From positions 124,001-188,000 of the forward strand of contig CAOJEH010000002.1 of assembly GCA_948434005.1 (NCBI GenBank): 64,000 bases of DNA. The letters are read 5' to 3'. Below the pieces are notes generated by a model. The model saw nothing but the letters and a program-made list of their open reading frames with translations, had not been told where the DNA came from and did no database searches. Below, one piece after another: positions 38,982 to 48,472 of this stretch. The translations under genes and the position numbers were made by a program. Numbering within the stretch: the stretch's first letter is position 1; each line of letters opens with the position of its first letter. The stretch comes from an uncultured Mycoplasmatota bacterium (GTDB lineage: Bacteria > Bacillota_I > Bacilli_A > RF39 > UBA660).

Positions 38982-39597
38982 TACCTTGCATACTACCTTT
39001 TACATTAACTTTAAAAGAGAATTTCAATTGATTTTCCCCATTATTGGAATCAGAACTCAACCAAATTCTTAATCTATATTTTTTACTAGGATTTTTCTTT
39101 GTTAAATTTGAACTATATATTAACTTATAATTATTTTTTCCATTAAATGAATAATTTCTTAAATCGCTATATAGTGGAACATCTGAACCATTATACCCTT
39201 CTATAGGATTATCATTTTGATCAGTTAAATATACCTTTAACGATTTTTCAGGTAAAGTATTTTTCCCTATAGGTTCTGCAAAAATGTCATATCTTATTCC
39301 ATAATCACCTGGCGAAGAAGTAGAAATATTAAAATCAAAAACATTTCTTTCTCCATTTAACTTTTTACCTTGCCTATCAGAAATTGGCATAGCATTTTCT
39401 ATTGATATATAACTATTATCCGCTTCTGAATATGTAAATGAAATATATCCTGTTTTTAAACTATTTTCTTTAGTTCCTTCAAATGATCTATGCCATACCG
39501 CATAAGATATACCAATAACTGCTAAAATCAATATAAGTACTCCTATTATAGATAAAAATATTTCACTTTTTCTATTATTTGATTTTGCTTCTTCCAT
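38977..39597 (-). CDS. TasA/camelysin-like secreted or anchored protein
   Basis: 206 aa. An N-terminal helix (about 13-33, ending in GISYAVW) is followed by a beta-rich domain. The pattern GYISFTY...ENAMPISDRQGK...FDFNISTSSPGDYGIRYDI...YRLRIWLS parallels the N-terminal domain of the giant surface protein (GTFNIQF...GIPMTDNEG...FSVTNTGDIAASYSI...YELKIWLA), so both share one TasA/CalY-type fold. TasA proteins form matrix fibres in Bacillus after SipW processing; no SipW gene is in this window. It has no cysteine. The gene is monocistronic. Confidence 0.65.
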   Translation of the reverse strand: MEEAKSNNRKSEIFLSIIGVLILILAVIGISYAVWHRSFEGTKENSLKTGYISFTYSEADNSYISIENAMPISDRQGKKLNGERNVFDFNISTSSPGDYGIRYDIFAEPIGKNTLPEKSLKVYLTDQNDNPIEGYNGSDVPLYSDLRNYSFNGKNNYKLIYSSNLTKKNPSKKYRLRIWLSSDSNNGENQLKFSFKVNVKGSMQGK

Positions 39598-39693
39598 ATC
39601 AACACACCCTTTAATATGCTATCTATAACAAGAATAACAAATCTATATTAATCTTACAACATATAGAATTATTTTTAATAATATTTTACATTA

Positions 39694-40275
39694 TTAGACG
39701 CTAATATTATCATTCTCATCAAATGGAATTAATATACATTTTCTACTAGCTAAATAATCACACATATGAACAAAATTCTGATATTTAGTCTTTGGTTTTT
39801 CTAATACATCATTTCCATCATAGTCGGTAGTCCAAGGACCCATATGTGTTTTTATACAATCCATAACTAATTTTCTTTCTATATCAGATAGTTCTAAATT
39901 ATCTTTTTCTTCTTCAATATAATCAGCCATTAAAATAGGATGATCAAATTTAGTATATCTACTCTCTTCCCTACCTAACTTTAATCCATCATGTAACATC
40001 AAGGAAACTAACATTAAATCTTTTTCATTATCAGTATATTTATCACCAATAGAAGGATCACTGAGAAGTTCATACCCTATTCTTACAGCAGCTTTAGTAT
40101 GACGAAGAAGGCCACCTTCTCCAGAAGCATATGGAGGATGATATTTTCCTGTAGATGCTGCTGCTACCATAAAAAAATAATCTGGTAATTTATTAATCAT
40201 ATATATAGCTGAATTCTTTATTCTTTTATCTTTTATATAAGATAGTTCCTTCATAAAATACTCTTCATTTTGCAT
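39694..40275 (-). CDS. HD-domain hydrolase
   Basis: 193 aa. HD-superfamily metal ligands are visible: GGLLRHTKAAVRIG (H59), SLMLHDGLKLG (H95-D96), KFDHPILMADYI and CIKTHMGPW, and a further Asp in HMCDYLASRK. The tandem His pattern fits an HD phosphohydrolase. Proteins of this class cleave phosphate esters of nucleotides or nucleic acids; the substrate cannot be told. It is the last gene in the series lepA-ART-hemW-HD, starting 5 nt after hemW. Confidence 0.8.
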   Translation of the reverse strand: MQNEEYFMKELSYIKDKRIKNSAIYMINKLPDYFFMVAAASTGKYHPPYASGEGGLLRHTKAAVRIGYELLSDPSIGDKYTDNEKDLMLVSLMLHDGLKLGREESRYTKFDHPILMADYIEEEKDNLELSDIERKLVMDCIKTHMGPWTTDYDGNDVLEKPKTKYQNFVHMCDYLASRKCILIPFDENDNISV

Positions 40276-40280
40276 ACTAC

Positions 40281-41363
40281 TTACTCCTTTATAAAATTAA
40301 TTAATATTTCATTACTAATATATAATTTATCTAGTGGTATATAAATATTTTCACCATTATCTATAAGTAGATCTTTATCAATTAATTCTTTTATATTAAA
40401 AACTTCATAAATATCTTTTTTATATTTATAATAAAATAACTTCTTATTAACACCACTTACTAGTCTTAATCCTAAAATCATTTCATAATCCATTATATCA
40501 GATATATCCAAATTTTCATAATCTAAAATATAATTATCTTCTAAATATTTATTTATACTCCTAGTATTATTAATTCTTTTATTTAGAATATATGAAGAAG
40601 CTCCTAAACCAAATCCATAATAGTTCTTATTATTCCAGTAGCACATATTATGCCTAGAATAATATCCATCTTTTGCAAAATTACTTATTTCATAGTGATT
40701 ATAATTAGCTAGTTTTTTACAAATTAGTTTATACATATCATAATCTAGGTCTTCAGATATATATTTAGTATTATTAATATATAATTTAGTATGTTTTTCT
40801 ATTATTAATGAATAAGTAGATATATGTTCAACATCAAGTGATAAAATAAAATCTAAATCTTTTTCTAAGTCTTTTATATCTTCCCCTGCTATTGCATACA
40901 TTAAATCTATATTAATATTATTAAAACCTAACTTTCTACATAATTTTATATTATCTATAACCTTACTTTTATTAATATTTCTATCTAATATATCTAAATT
41001 ACTTTTAATAGTTGATTCAAGTCCAAAACTAAGTCTATTGACACCATATTTTTTAAATAGTTTTAATTTTTCTTCTGTAATACTATCAAAATTACATTCT
41101 ATTGTATATTCTATATCTTTATTCATATTAAGTTTATTTATAACAGAAAAAAGTTTGTCTAATTCCTTTATAGATAAGCAAGTTGGAGTTCCTCCTCCTA
41201 TATATATTGTATCAAGAATTTCATTCTTATATATAGATTTTATTTCTTTTTCTAAATGATCTAGGTAATTATTAACTATCTTTTTGTTATAAAACATTTT
41301 ACAAAAATCACAATAAGAACAAATATGATTACAAAATGGTATATGAATATAACAATTTTTCAT
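40281..41363 (-). CDS. hemW: HemW-like radical SAM protein
   Basis: 360 aa. The radical SAM cluster is CNHICSYCDFCK (C11, C15, C18), followed by the GGTPT motif IYIGGGTPTCLS and NRLSFGLES. Length and the C-terminal HemN_C domain fit HemW, formerly annotated as coproporphyrinogen oxidase and now regarded as a haem chaperone. In Bacillus it directly follows lepA; here an ADP-ribosyltransferase-like gene stands between them, and hemW overlaps its stop by 4 nt (ATGA), so translation is coupled. Other haem genes are not seen. Confidence 0.92.
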   Translation of the reverse strand: MKNCYIHIPFCNHICSYCDFCKMFYNKKIVNNYLDHLEKEIKSIYKNEILDTIYIGGGTPTCLSIKELDKLFSVINKLNMNKDIEYTIECNFDSITEEKLKLFKKYGVNRLSFGLESTIKSNLDILDRNINKSKVIDNIKLCRKLGFNNINIDLMYAIAGEDIKDLEKDLDFILSLDVEHISTYSLIIEKHTKLYINNTKYISEDLDYDMYKLICKKLANYNHYEISNFAKDGYYSRHNMCYWNNKNYYGFGLGASSYILNKRINNTRSINKYLEDNYILDYENLDISDIMDYEMILGLRLVSGVNKKLFYYKYKKDIYEVFNIKELIDKDLLIDNGENIYIPLDKLYISNEILINFIKE

Positions 41364-42109
41364 TTTACACTTCCTAAATTATTTCTATAAGATTTATCAT
41401 AGATCTTTTTTGGAATAAATATAGCTTTAACTATAGCTTTATCATTACCTAAAGAAATAACATCAACTACATATGATAAGTTACAAGTATTAATTAAATA
41501 TTCAGATTGGCCTGGTGAATAACTAACATTACCAATACTTATGCCATCTTCAAATTCTTCTGGAACTAAATATTCTATTTTTACATTATAGTCAAGTCCT
41601 AATTCATTAGTTTTATTATAAAAAGATGCATCTTCAACTAATGATGTACTAACAAAACCTCTATCATATAAAAAAGATCCTTTTAAACTTTGTAACTCAT
41701 CTAAAGATGAAATACCATATTCTTTAAAATACTTTAGTGGAACACCTCTAAATACTTTAACATTACCAATTGATTTTTGATTATCATCAATTACTTTTTT
41801 TAAACTAGAAGCTATTTCATTAAAGCGTTCTTTTTCATTTATATGACCATGTGCTTCATAATTCCATTTATCTCTAGCACTAGCATTAATTCTTCTATAA
41901 TTATATCCAGAATAATTAGATAAAACATCACACACTTCTGAACTATATCCACTACCATCAATACTCATAAGAGCAGTTTCTAAATCTGAAAATTTTCTAT
42001 ATGATCTTGAATAAACTTTTTCATAAAAATTATTTATACTTTCTTTTTCATCTGATGAAATAAAACGCATCAAATTTATTATATCCTTACTAACTCCTAG
42101 ATTTTTCAT
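41360..42109 (-). CDS. Predicted ADP-ribosyltransferase (R-S-E class)
   Basis: 249 aa. The C-terminal half shows the three elements of the ADP-ribosylating exotoxin fold in order: VKVFRGVPL (R121), GFVSTSLVED (STS 154-156), and SYSPGQSEYLI (Q201-S-E203). QxE rather than ExE at the catalytic turn is the C3-like arrangement. The N-terminal 110 residues are helical. There is no signal peptide, so it is either an intracellular modifier or a toxin exported by an unseen route. It lies 8 nt after lepA and overlaps hemW by 4 nt, with AGGTGAT before its ATG; this places a toxin-like gene inside a housekeeping operon. The target is unknown. Confidence 0.78.
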   Translation of the reverse strand: MKNLGVSKDIINLMRFISSDEKESINNFYEKVYSRSYRKFSDLETALMSIDGSGYSSEVCDVLSNYSGYNYRRINASARDKWNYEAHGHINEKERFNEIASSLKKVIDDNQKSIGNVKVFRGVPLKYFKEYGISSLDELQSLKGSFLYDRGFVSTSLVEDASFYNKTNELGLDYNVKIEYLVPEEFEDGISIGNVSYSPGQSEYLINTCNLSYVVDVISLGNDKAIVKAIFIPKKIYDKSYRNNLGSVK

Positions 42110-42117
42110 ATAATCAC

Positions 42118-43914
42118 CTACTTTTCATTTGTTGATAAAATAGATAAGAATGCTTCTTGAGGTACTTCTACACTTCCAATTTGTTTCATACGTTTCTTAC
42201 CTTCTTTTTGTTTTGCTAGTAATTTTTTCTTACGAGTAACATCTCCACCATAACATTTAGCAAGTACATTTTTTCTTAATGCTTTTATATTTTCTCGTGC
42301 AATTACATGAGTACCAATTGCTGCCTGAATAGGGACCTCAAATAATTGTCTAGGTATTATTTCTTTTAGTTTTTCTACAACTATTTTACCTCTAGAATAC
42401 GCAAAGTCTTTATGAACTATAACTGATAAAGCATCAACAATATCACCATTTAATAAAATATCCATCTTTACTAAATTACTCTCTTTATTACCAATAAATT
42501 CATAATCAAATGAAGCATATCCTTTTGTAAATGATTTTAGTTTATCAAAAAAATCATAGACAATTTCTGAAAGAGGTATTTCATAATATATAGTTACTCT
42601 GTCACTATCTAAATAATCCATATTTATAAATGTACCTCGTCTATCTTGGCATAACTCCATTATTGGCCCAATATACTCTTTTGGTGAAAAAATACTAGTT
42701 TTAACGTAAGGTTCATAAGTTTTAGATATAACACTTCTATCTGGCATTTTAGTAGGACTATCTACTGTAAGTTTAGTTTTATCTGTAAGTAGTACTTCAT
42801 ATATTACTGATGGTGATGTTGCGATTAATTCTATTCCAAATTCTCTTTCAATTCGCTCTTCTATAATTTCCATATGAAGTAAACCTAAAAAACCACATCT
42901 AAAACCAAAACCTAGTGCTTTAGATGTTTCTGGTTCAAATGATAAAGATGCATCATTAAGTTTCAATTTTTCTAGCGCTTCACGTAAATCCTCAAATTTA
43001 TTAGATTCTATTGGATATAGGCCACAATATACCATAGGTTTCATTTCTTTATATCCAAATAATTTTTCACTACTAGGATTATTCTTAAGCGTTATAGTAT
43101 CTCCTACTTTTACATCATCAATACTTTTAATTGCTGCCTGTAAATATCCCACTTCACCAGCAGATAAAGATTTAACTTCTTCTTCTTTTGGAGTATTAAT
43201 AGTTAATGATACTACTTCATAAGTAGCATTAGTTTCCATCATTAAAATAGTATCCCCTACCTTAATAGATCCATCCACTACTCTAATACTTGTTATAACT
43301 CCTCTATATGAATCAAATAAACTATCAAATATTAAAGCTCTAAGGGGAGCAGCTACATTACCACTAGGAGCAGGTATATTAGTAACTATAGTTTCTAATA
43401 ATTTTGGAACTCCAACTCCTGTTTTAGCACTAGTTAATATAATTTCATCTTTAGAAAAGCCAATATTTTCTAATTCACTTATAACTTTATCAGGATCTGC
43501 ATTAGGTAGGTCTATTTTATTAATTACTGGAATTATTTTTAAATTATTATCAAGTGCTAAATATAAATTAGCTAGTGTTTGTGCTTCAATTCCTTGAGAT
43601 GCATCCACAATTAAAATCGCACCTTCACAGGCTGCTAAGCTGCGACTTACTTCATAAGAAAAATCTACATGCCCTGGTGTATCTATTAAATGTAAATAAT
43701 ATTCTTCATTGTTATAATTATATTTTATTTGTACTGCATTTAATTTTATTGTTATACCACGTTCTCTTTCAATTTCCATATCATCTAAGAGTTGGGCTTT
43801 TAATTCTCTTTTAGAAATAGAGTTTGTAGCCTCTAGTATTCTATCAGCTAATGTACTCTTACCATGATCAATATGCGCTATAATACAAAAATTTCTGATG
43901 TTTTCTTTCTTCAT
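42118..43914 (-). CDS. lepA: Elongation factor 4 (LepA)
   Basis: 598 aa, full length. G-domain motifs [21 protein letters not shown] and NKIDLP are followed by domains II, III and V and the LepA-specific C-terminal domain with Lys-rich end ([27 protein letters not shown]). The GTPase acts on ribosomes, in back-translocation or in late 30S assembly. It terminates with TAG, which shows that TAG is an ordinary stop here. It belongs to the conserved gpr-spoIIP-yqxA-lepA-hemW series. Confidence 0.97.
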   Translation of the reverse strand: MKKENIRNFCIIAHIDHGKSTLADRILEATNSISKRELKAQLLDDMEIERERGITIKLNAVQIKYNYNNEEYYLHLIDTPGHVDFSYEVSRSLAACEGAILIVDASQGIEAQTLANLYLALDNNLKIIPVINKIDLPNADPDKVISELENIGFSKDEIILTSAKTGVGVPKLLETIVTNIPAPSGNVAAPLRALIFDSLFDSYRGVITSIRVVDGSIKVGDTILMMETNATYEVVSLTINTPKEEEVKSLSAGEVGYLQAAIKSIDDVKVGDTITLKNNPSSEKLFGYKEMKPMVYCGLYPIESNKFEDLREALEKLKLNDASLSFEPETSKALGFGFRCGFLGLLHMEIIEERIEREFGIELIATSPSVIYEVLLTDKTKLTVDSPTKMPDRSVISKTYEPYVKTSIFSPKEYIGPIMELCQDRRGTFINMDYLDSDRVTIYYEIPLSEIVYDFFDKLKSFTKGYASFDYEFIGNKESNLVKMDILLNGDIVDALSVIVHKDFAYSRGKIVVEKLKEIIPRQLFEVPIQAAIGTHVIARENIKALRKNVLAKCYGGDVTRKKKLLAKQKEGKKRMKQIGSVEVPQEAFLSILSTNEK

Positions 43915-43966
43915 AGTATCCTCCGACTTTATTTTATTATAGCAAATAATAAATCTTTATCCAAGA

Positions 43967-44494
43967 CTATTTTTTTACTAAAGGTCCTCTATTAAGTACA
44001 CAAAAAGTATCAGTATACGCATTTAACTTAGATGTTATATTAAAATAATCATTTACTTTTTTGGTAGCAATAGATAGATTGACACTATCAAAAATATTAA
44101 CACAGGAGATTAAAGATGGTGTTTCATATTCAGAAGTTACAAAACTCACTTTATCTGAATCTAGAAAATTAAAACAATTTTTTATTTGATCTGCCTGACT
44201 ATCAGTAGGTATCCTAGGAGATGTAATAATCATAATACTAGGATCTCCTATAGCATAAGGCCAAAAAACAGCATAACCCCTAGATGCAATAAATAAAGAT
44301 AAATCTAGGCCTGAACTTTCCTCCATAGTTCTTTCATAACCATCTAATATATTAGGAATAATTTTATCATTAAGCCTTGCAAATACTTCCCAATAATAGA
44401 AATCTTCTTTATTATAAGGTACTGAATAAATAGAACCAAATTCATCTATTACTAATATTAGATTCTTATTAAAAAGACCATATTGATTTTTCAC
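43967..44494 (-). CDS. Unknown cytosolic protein upstream of lepA
   Basis: 175 aa, without signal peptide or membrane segment, not recognised. It has a mixed alpha/beta look (LILVIDEFGSIYSVPYNKEDFYYWEVF, then DLSLFIASRGYAVFWP, then IMIITSPRIP). It stands between the metalloprotease-like lipoprotein and lepA on the same strand, with a ribosome-binding site (AAGGAG) before the ATG. In Bacillus nothing corresponds to it at this place. It could serve as a partner for one of the neighbouring accessory genes, but there is no direct evidence. Confidence 0.65.
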   Translation of the reverse strand: MKNQYGLFNKNLILVIDEFGSIYSVPYNKEDFYYWEVFARLNDKIIPNILDGYERTMEESSGLDLSLFIASRGYAVFWPYAIGDPSIMIITSPRIPTDSQADQIKNCFNFLDSDKVSFVTSEYETPSLISCVNIFDSVNLSIATKKVNDYFNITSKLNAYTDTFCVLNRGPLVKK

Positions 44495-44531
44495 AAAATA
44501 TATCTCCTTTCTTAAATATTATAAACTAAAT

Positions 44532-45977
44532 CTATTCATACTTTTTTTGATAGCTACCTTTACCTGTATCTATATTATATTCATCTGATAGATAATATGA
44601 ATAAAATTGTATTAAATCATCCATTGTATATGAATTACATTTTTCTTCACTATATTCAATTAAACTACTAACAGGAGCTATAATATCATCATCTGCTGAT
44701 TTATATAAAATATTTGGATAATATTTTTCTTTACCATTTGAATCAATATACTCTTCTGCTATGAAAAATCCATCATCTACTTTAATTAAATACAAATGAT
44801 CTATATCACAATAATCTATTCCTAAACCGTCAGAATCAATTATTTCTATATCATTATTATTATAATCCAAATAATTATCTAATGTATTTTTTATATCGTA
44901 TTTTAATAGTTCTACTTCTTCTTGATAAGTATTTATGATTGAAGAATAATAGTCACAGCTATTAAATAATAATTCCATTATTTGATATTTTTCTGAAGAA
45001 CCAATTATTCCTTTAGCATTTATGCAAGCTTTTAATAATATTTTATATTTTCTAGCCATCTCAGATGAAGTAATACACTCTTTTGATTTATATTTAGCAG
45101 AGTATAATTCCTTTTCACTAATAGAAATCCAATCATTAATTTCATTTTTAGTTAAATACTTTTCTAATGACTCAGTAATAAAAGATAAATTTTTATCCGT
45201 AACTTCTTGAATAAAGTCTTCATCTGATAAATCTAAAATATATTTGATAATTTCAATATCATTGACTTGTGTATAATAAGAATATTCATTATAATCAAAT
45301 AAATATTTTTTAAACCATTCAGTAAAGCCATCTAAAAGAAAATCTGTATTTTCAGTACTAAAAGGTCTATATAGAGACTTTTCATTATCAACATTTAAGA
45401 ATAAAAGAGTAACCATATGTAAAACTTCATGATAGAAATAATGATTTTTATCTTCAAATAAATTAATTTTATGTTCAACTGGATCAAAATTAGCTACAGC
45501 AGTAGAATCACTATTTTGATTTGTACCTCTTTCAATACTTAATAATTTCACATTTTCATATAAACATCTTAAATTGATATATGGAATTTTTTCCTCTAAT
45601 TTATCAATTACTTCTAAAATACGTTTTTTATCTTTATTTAACAAATTAGGATTATCATTTGTAACTTGTCTTATTAAATCAAAACTAATCTCATCTTTAA
45701 AATATTGATCAATATCATATATATCATTAATAATAATATTTTCTATTGAGTCATCATTATTTTCATTTTGTTCATAATCATCGTCTTGTTCATAATCATC
45801 ATTTTCATAATTGTTATCATTAGTAATCCTATCAAGTTCATTTTTATAGTATTCTACTGATTGTTGTAATTCTTCCTCTTTACTATTATTTTCAAGTGAA
45901 CATCCTGATAATGCAAAAGAAACTCCTGCAATCAATAATAAATTTCTTAAAGTAGATTTTTTAAAGTTAATTTTCAT
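44532..45977 (-). CDS. Lipoprotein with HExxH metalloprotease-like motif
   Basis: 481 aa. The signal peptide ends in the lipobox FALSGC (Cys26), so the protein is tethered outside the cell. An acidic Asp/Glu/Asn/Tyr-rich spacer (residues 50-80) contains a short tandem repeat (DYEQDDDYEQ). HYFYHEVLHMVTL gives HEVLH at 183-187, and FLLDGFTEWFKKYLF about 30 residues later could supply the third zinc ligand. This fits a gluzincin-like peptidase, but the family is not recognised and the target is unknown. It lies between the yqxA-position gene and the unknown gene before lepA. Confidence 0.65.
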   Translation of the reverse strand: MKINFKKSTLRNLLLIAGVSFALSGCSLENNSKEEELQQSVEYYKNELDRITNDNNYENDDYEQDDDYEQNENNDDSIENIIINDIYDIDQYFKDEISFDLIRQVTNDNPNLLNKDKKRILEVIDKLEEKIPYINLRCLYENVKLLSIERGTNQNSDSTAVANFDPVEHKINLFEDKNHYFYHEVLHMVTLLFLNVDNEKSLYRPFSTENTDFLLDGFTEWFKKYLFDYNEYSYYTQVNDIEIIKYILDLSDEDFIQEVTDKNLSFITESLEKYLTKNEINDWISISEKELYSAKYKSKECITSSEMARKYKILLKACINAKGIIGSSEKYQIMELLFNSCDYYSSIINTYQEEVELLKYDIKNTLDNYLDYNNNDIEIIDSDGLGIDYCDIDHLYLIKVDDGFFIAEEYIDSNGKEKYYPNILYKSADDDIIAPVSSLIEYSEEKCNSYTMDDLIQFYSYYLSDEYNIDTGKGSYQKKYE

Positions 45978-46040
45978 AATAACACCTCAATTAGTAATAA
46001 ATTATACCATAAAATAAAGAAAAAAGCTAGTTTTCTAACT

Positions 46041-46373
46041 TTAATCATTCACTGCTTTATTAATCTCATTAAAAATAAATCCCATTACCTTATCAAATAC
46101 ATTCTCTATTACATTAGATAACGCTAATCCACTCCTAGATAATTTATTATTATAATCATTCTCCTTTTTTATATAATCACTTGCTTTAATGCTTTTTCCT
46201 TTCTTTATATCCTTTTCAAATTTTTCTATAGCCTCAGTAGTAAGGGCATTAGTTTTACTATTAGAATACTCATAATAACCTAAAGCTTGTGTTACATATA
46301 GTGTTGAATATAATACTAATAATGTAAAAATAATAATTCTTACTATGTTCTTAAATGCTTTTTTATCCTTCAT
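46041..46373 (-). CDS. Small membrane protein at the yqxA position
   Basis: 110 aa. One N-terminal helix (residues about 9-30) and a charged region ending in an amphipathic helix (ALSNVIENVFDKVMGFIFNEI). It starts within the last codons of spoIIP, with GGAGGTGAT upstream. In Bacillus the gene after gpr-spoIIP is yqxA (DUF3679), of about the same length and topology, so this is probably its counterpart; sequence similarity alone is not convincing by eye. The function is unknown. Confidence 0.6.
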   Translation of the reverse strand: MKDKKAFKNIVRIIIFTLLVLYSTLYVTQALGYYEYSNSKTNALTTEAIEKFEKDIKKGKSIKASDYIKKENDYNNKLSRSGLALSNVIENVFDKVMGFIFNEINKAVND

Positions 46374-47295
46374 TAGTGCTAATCACCTCCATAAATACAT
46401 CACAAAATGCTAAAGTAGAGTTTAAAACCTCTGTTGTATTATTTTCTGGTCCACCTATTTCAATTAAAATAGTATATTTAGAATTATCTTGATTATAAAT
46501 ACCATTAACTCCCTCTCCTCCTTTTTTATATATTCCTTTAGAAAGATTAGGATATTTTTCATTTAATTTATCATTTATCTTAGTAGTAAACTCTAAATTT
46601 TCTTGATACTTAGAGTTTTCAAGTCCAATTAAAAATATAATTTTAGCATAACTCTTACCATTTATTTCTACAGTAGTTTTATCTCTCTTTAAAGAATCCC
46701 TATGAACATCTATAAAATATTTAATAGATGGATTATTATTTTTAGTATCATCTAAATATATTCTACTAGCAGCATAACTTTTATAATATTTCCAATTATT
46801 TTCATTTAGCTTTTGTTTTATACTACGTTCTTCTACTAAAGTCTTAAAATTATTTTTATTAAAAATATCTTCCATTATATAATCAGCCATCATAACTGTA
46901 GGTTTTACTTCACTTTCTATAAAATTAGAAGAGGAATATTCCTCTAATTGATGAGAATTATAAATATAGATTAGAGGAAGTATCTCTTTAGTATTAGTAG
47001 AACTATTTGATACTTTCTTTTTTTTCTTATCAACCAAGTCATAATAATTAGTAGAGAGTAGATTTACGGGTTTATATTTACTATTAATACTACCTATAAA
47101 GTTAACTAATTTATTCTTATCATTATTATTACTTAATAATAACTTAACAAATTCCTTATTATCTATTTTTATATTGCTTTTTAATAGATATCTAAAAGTA
47201 GTATATATAGTAAAAATAAATAAAAACAAAAAAAGAAGAAATTTAAACTTGAATTTTCTACTCTTTTTTCTCTTACTTATAAATCTCTTCTTCAT
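46363..47295 (-). CDS. spoIIP: Stage II sporulation protein P
   Basis: About 310 aa from ATG 47295 (GGTGATATT upstream). A membrane anchor at residues 18-40 precedes a helical linker and the amidase/endopeptidase domain. Conserved zinc-site regions are IYIYNSHQLEEY, YFIDVHRDSLKRD and ILIEIGGPEN. SpoIIP, with SpoIID and SpoIIM, degrades septal peptidoglycan so that the mother cell can engulf the forespore. It follows gpr by about 36 bp, exactly as in Bacillus. With gpr it is strong evidence for a sporulating ancestry. Confidence 0.92.
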   Translation of the reverse strand: MKKRFISKRKKSRKFKFKFLLFLFLFIFTIYTTFRYLLKSNIKIDNKEFVKLLLSNNNDKNKLVNFIGSINSKYKPVNLLSTNYYDLVDKKKKKVSNSSTNTKEILPLIYIYNSHQLEEYSSSNFIESEVKPTVMMADYIMEDIFNKNNFKTLVEERSIKQKLNENNWKYYKSYAASRIYLDDTKNNNPSIKYFIDVHRDSLKRDKTTVEINGKSYAKIIFLIGLENSKYQENLEFTTKINDKLNEKYPNLSKGIYKKGGEGVNGIYNQDNSKYTILIEIGGPENNTTEVLNSTLAFCDVFMEVISTNEG

Positions 47296-47331
47296 AATAT
47301 CACCATCTAAATAGTACAATTACTATCTAGA

Positions 47332-48372
47332 TTAATTTGTCGGATTATATCCATTATGTAAAACTTTATTTATAGAATTACCTATTAATAATCCTAATTT
47401 GTCTATTACAAAATCAATTTCTTTAGGTGTTACCATTAGATTATAATCTATTGGAGATAGTACTTCTAATAATAAACTTTTAAAATCTTCATCATCTAAA
47501 GTACCTACCATACCTAATATTTTCTCTTCTTCTTCTTTTGTTAACTCTCTATCTGTATCTAAATAATTTTGATGCATTGAATCAACAAATTTTAATTTAC
47601 TACTATCAACATTATCTATGTTATAACTAAACTTCTTTTTCATATAATTAAATGTATCATAACAAATAGTTAATGCATCTACAATAGTAGGTACCCCTAT
47701 TGCAATAACAGGTATTTTATAAGTATCTTTATTAAGGGCTTCTCTACTATTACCAACTCCACTTCCAGGTAGAATTCCAGCATCTGTTATTTGAATAGTT
47801 TTATTTACTCTTTCAATTGATGATGATGCTAGAGCATCTATTACTATTAAAAAATCAGGTTTTACAGTTTTTACAATACCATTAATTAAATCTTTAGTTT
47901 CAATACCAGTTACTCCTGTAACATTAGGAATAAAAGATGCTGTATTTCTATAGCCTTCTTCTACTTCACCTAAATCATATAAATATCTTGTAACTAATAC
48001 ATTATCAATAGCTTTAGGGCCCAAACTATCAGGAGTAGATTTAGGATTACCTAAACCTATTATTAAACAAGTATCTCTATCTTTAATCCCACTACTTTTT
48101 AATACATTTTTTAAGTTATTTATAACTACTTCTTCTACTTTTTTATAGTTATCCTTATCAGTTATATCTTTAAATGTGATAGTTTTATATACACCAGGTT
48201 TCTTTCCACAAATCTTTTCACCATTTTTTGTTACAACAACATCTTCTACTAAAATATCACCAATATTAACAGAAGTATGAGTTATTCCTTTATTTTCAAC
48301 TTCTGCATCAAATGTATCAACTACCATATCGGTTCTTACACTATAATTTTTTAAATCTATTTCATGAGCCAT
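47332..48372 (-). CDS. gpr: Germination protease GPR
   Basis: 346 aa, usual for the A25 spore protease. DLKNYSVRTDMVVD at the N-terminus contains the autoprocessing region, and CLIIGLGNPKSTPDSLGPKAID, FLIVIDALASSSIERVNKTIQITDAGI and PGSGVGNSREALNKD are GPR signatures. GPR degrades small acid-soluble spore proteins when spores germinate. The gene is divergent from rpsT as in Bacillus and is followed by spoIIP. No SASP gene is in the window. Confidence 0.95.
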   Translation of the reverse strand: MAHEIDLKNYSVRTDMVVDTFDAEVENKGITHTSVNIGDILVEDVVVTKNGEKICGKKPGVYKTITFKDITDKDNYKKVEEVVINNLKNVLKSSGIKDRDTCLIIGLGNPKSTPDSLGPKAIDNVLVTRYLYDLGEVEEGYRNTASFIPNVTGVTGIETKDLINGIVKTVKPDFLIVIDALASSSIERVNKTIQITDAGILPGSGVGNSREALNKDTYKIPVIAIGVPTIVDALTICYDTFNYMKKKFSYNIDNVDSSKLKFVDSMHQNYLDTDRELTKEEEEKILGMVGTLDDEDFKSLLLEVLSPIDYNLMVTPKEIDFVIDKLGLLIGNSINKVLHNGYNPTN

Positions 48373-48414
48373 ATTATCACCTATTAATAATATTTACAAA
48401 AATTAAAGTTTTAT

Positions 48415-48443
48415 TTGCATTTTTGTTTATTTTTTGATAGAAT
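48415..48443 (+). promoter_or_regulatory. Promoter of rpsT
   Basis: TTGCAT, 17-nt spacer, TAGAAT, with TG one base before the -10 (extended -10). The leader is about 23 nt and includes GAGGTG. Confidence 0.65.
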
Positions 48444-48472
48444 TAATGTGTTTATAAAAGTGAGGTGAAAAA

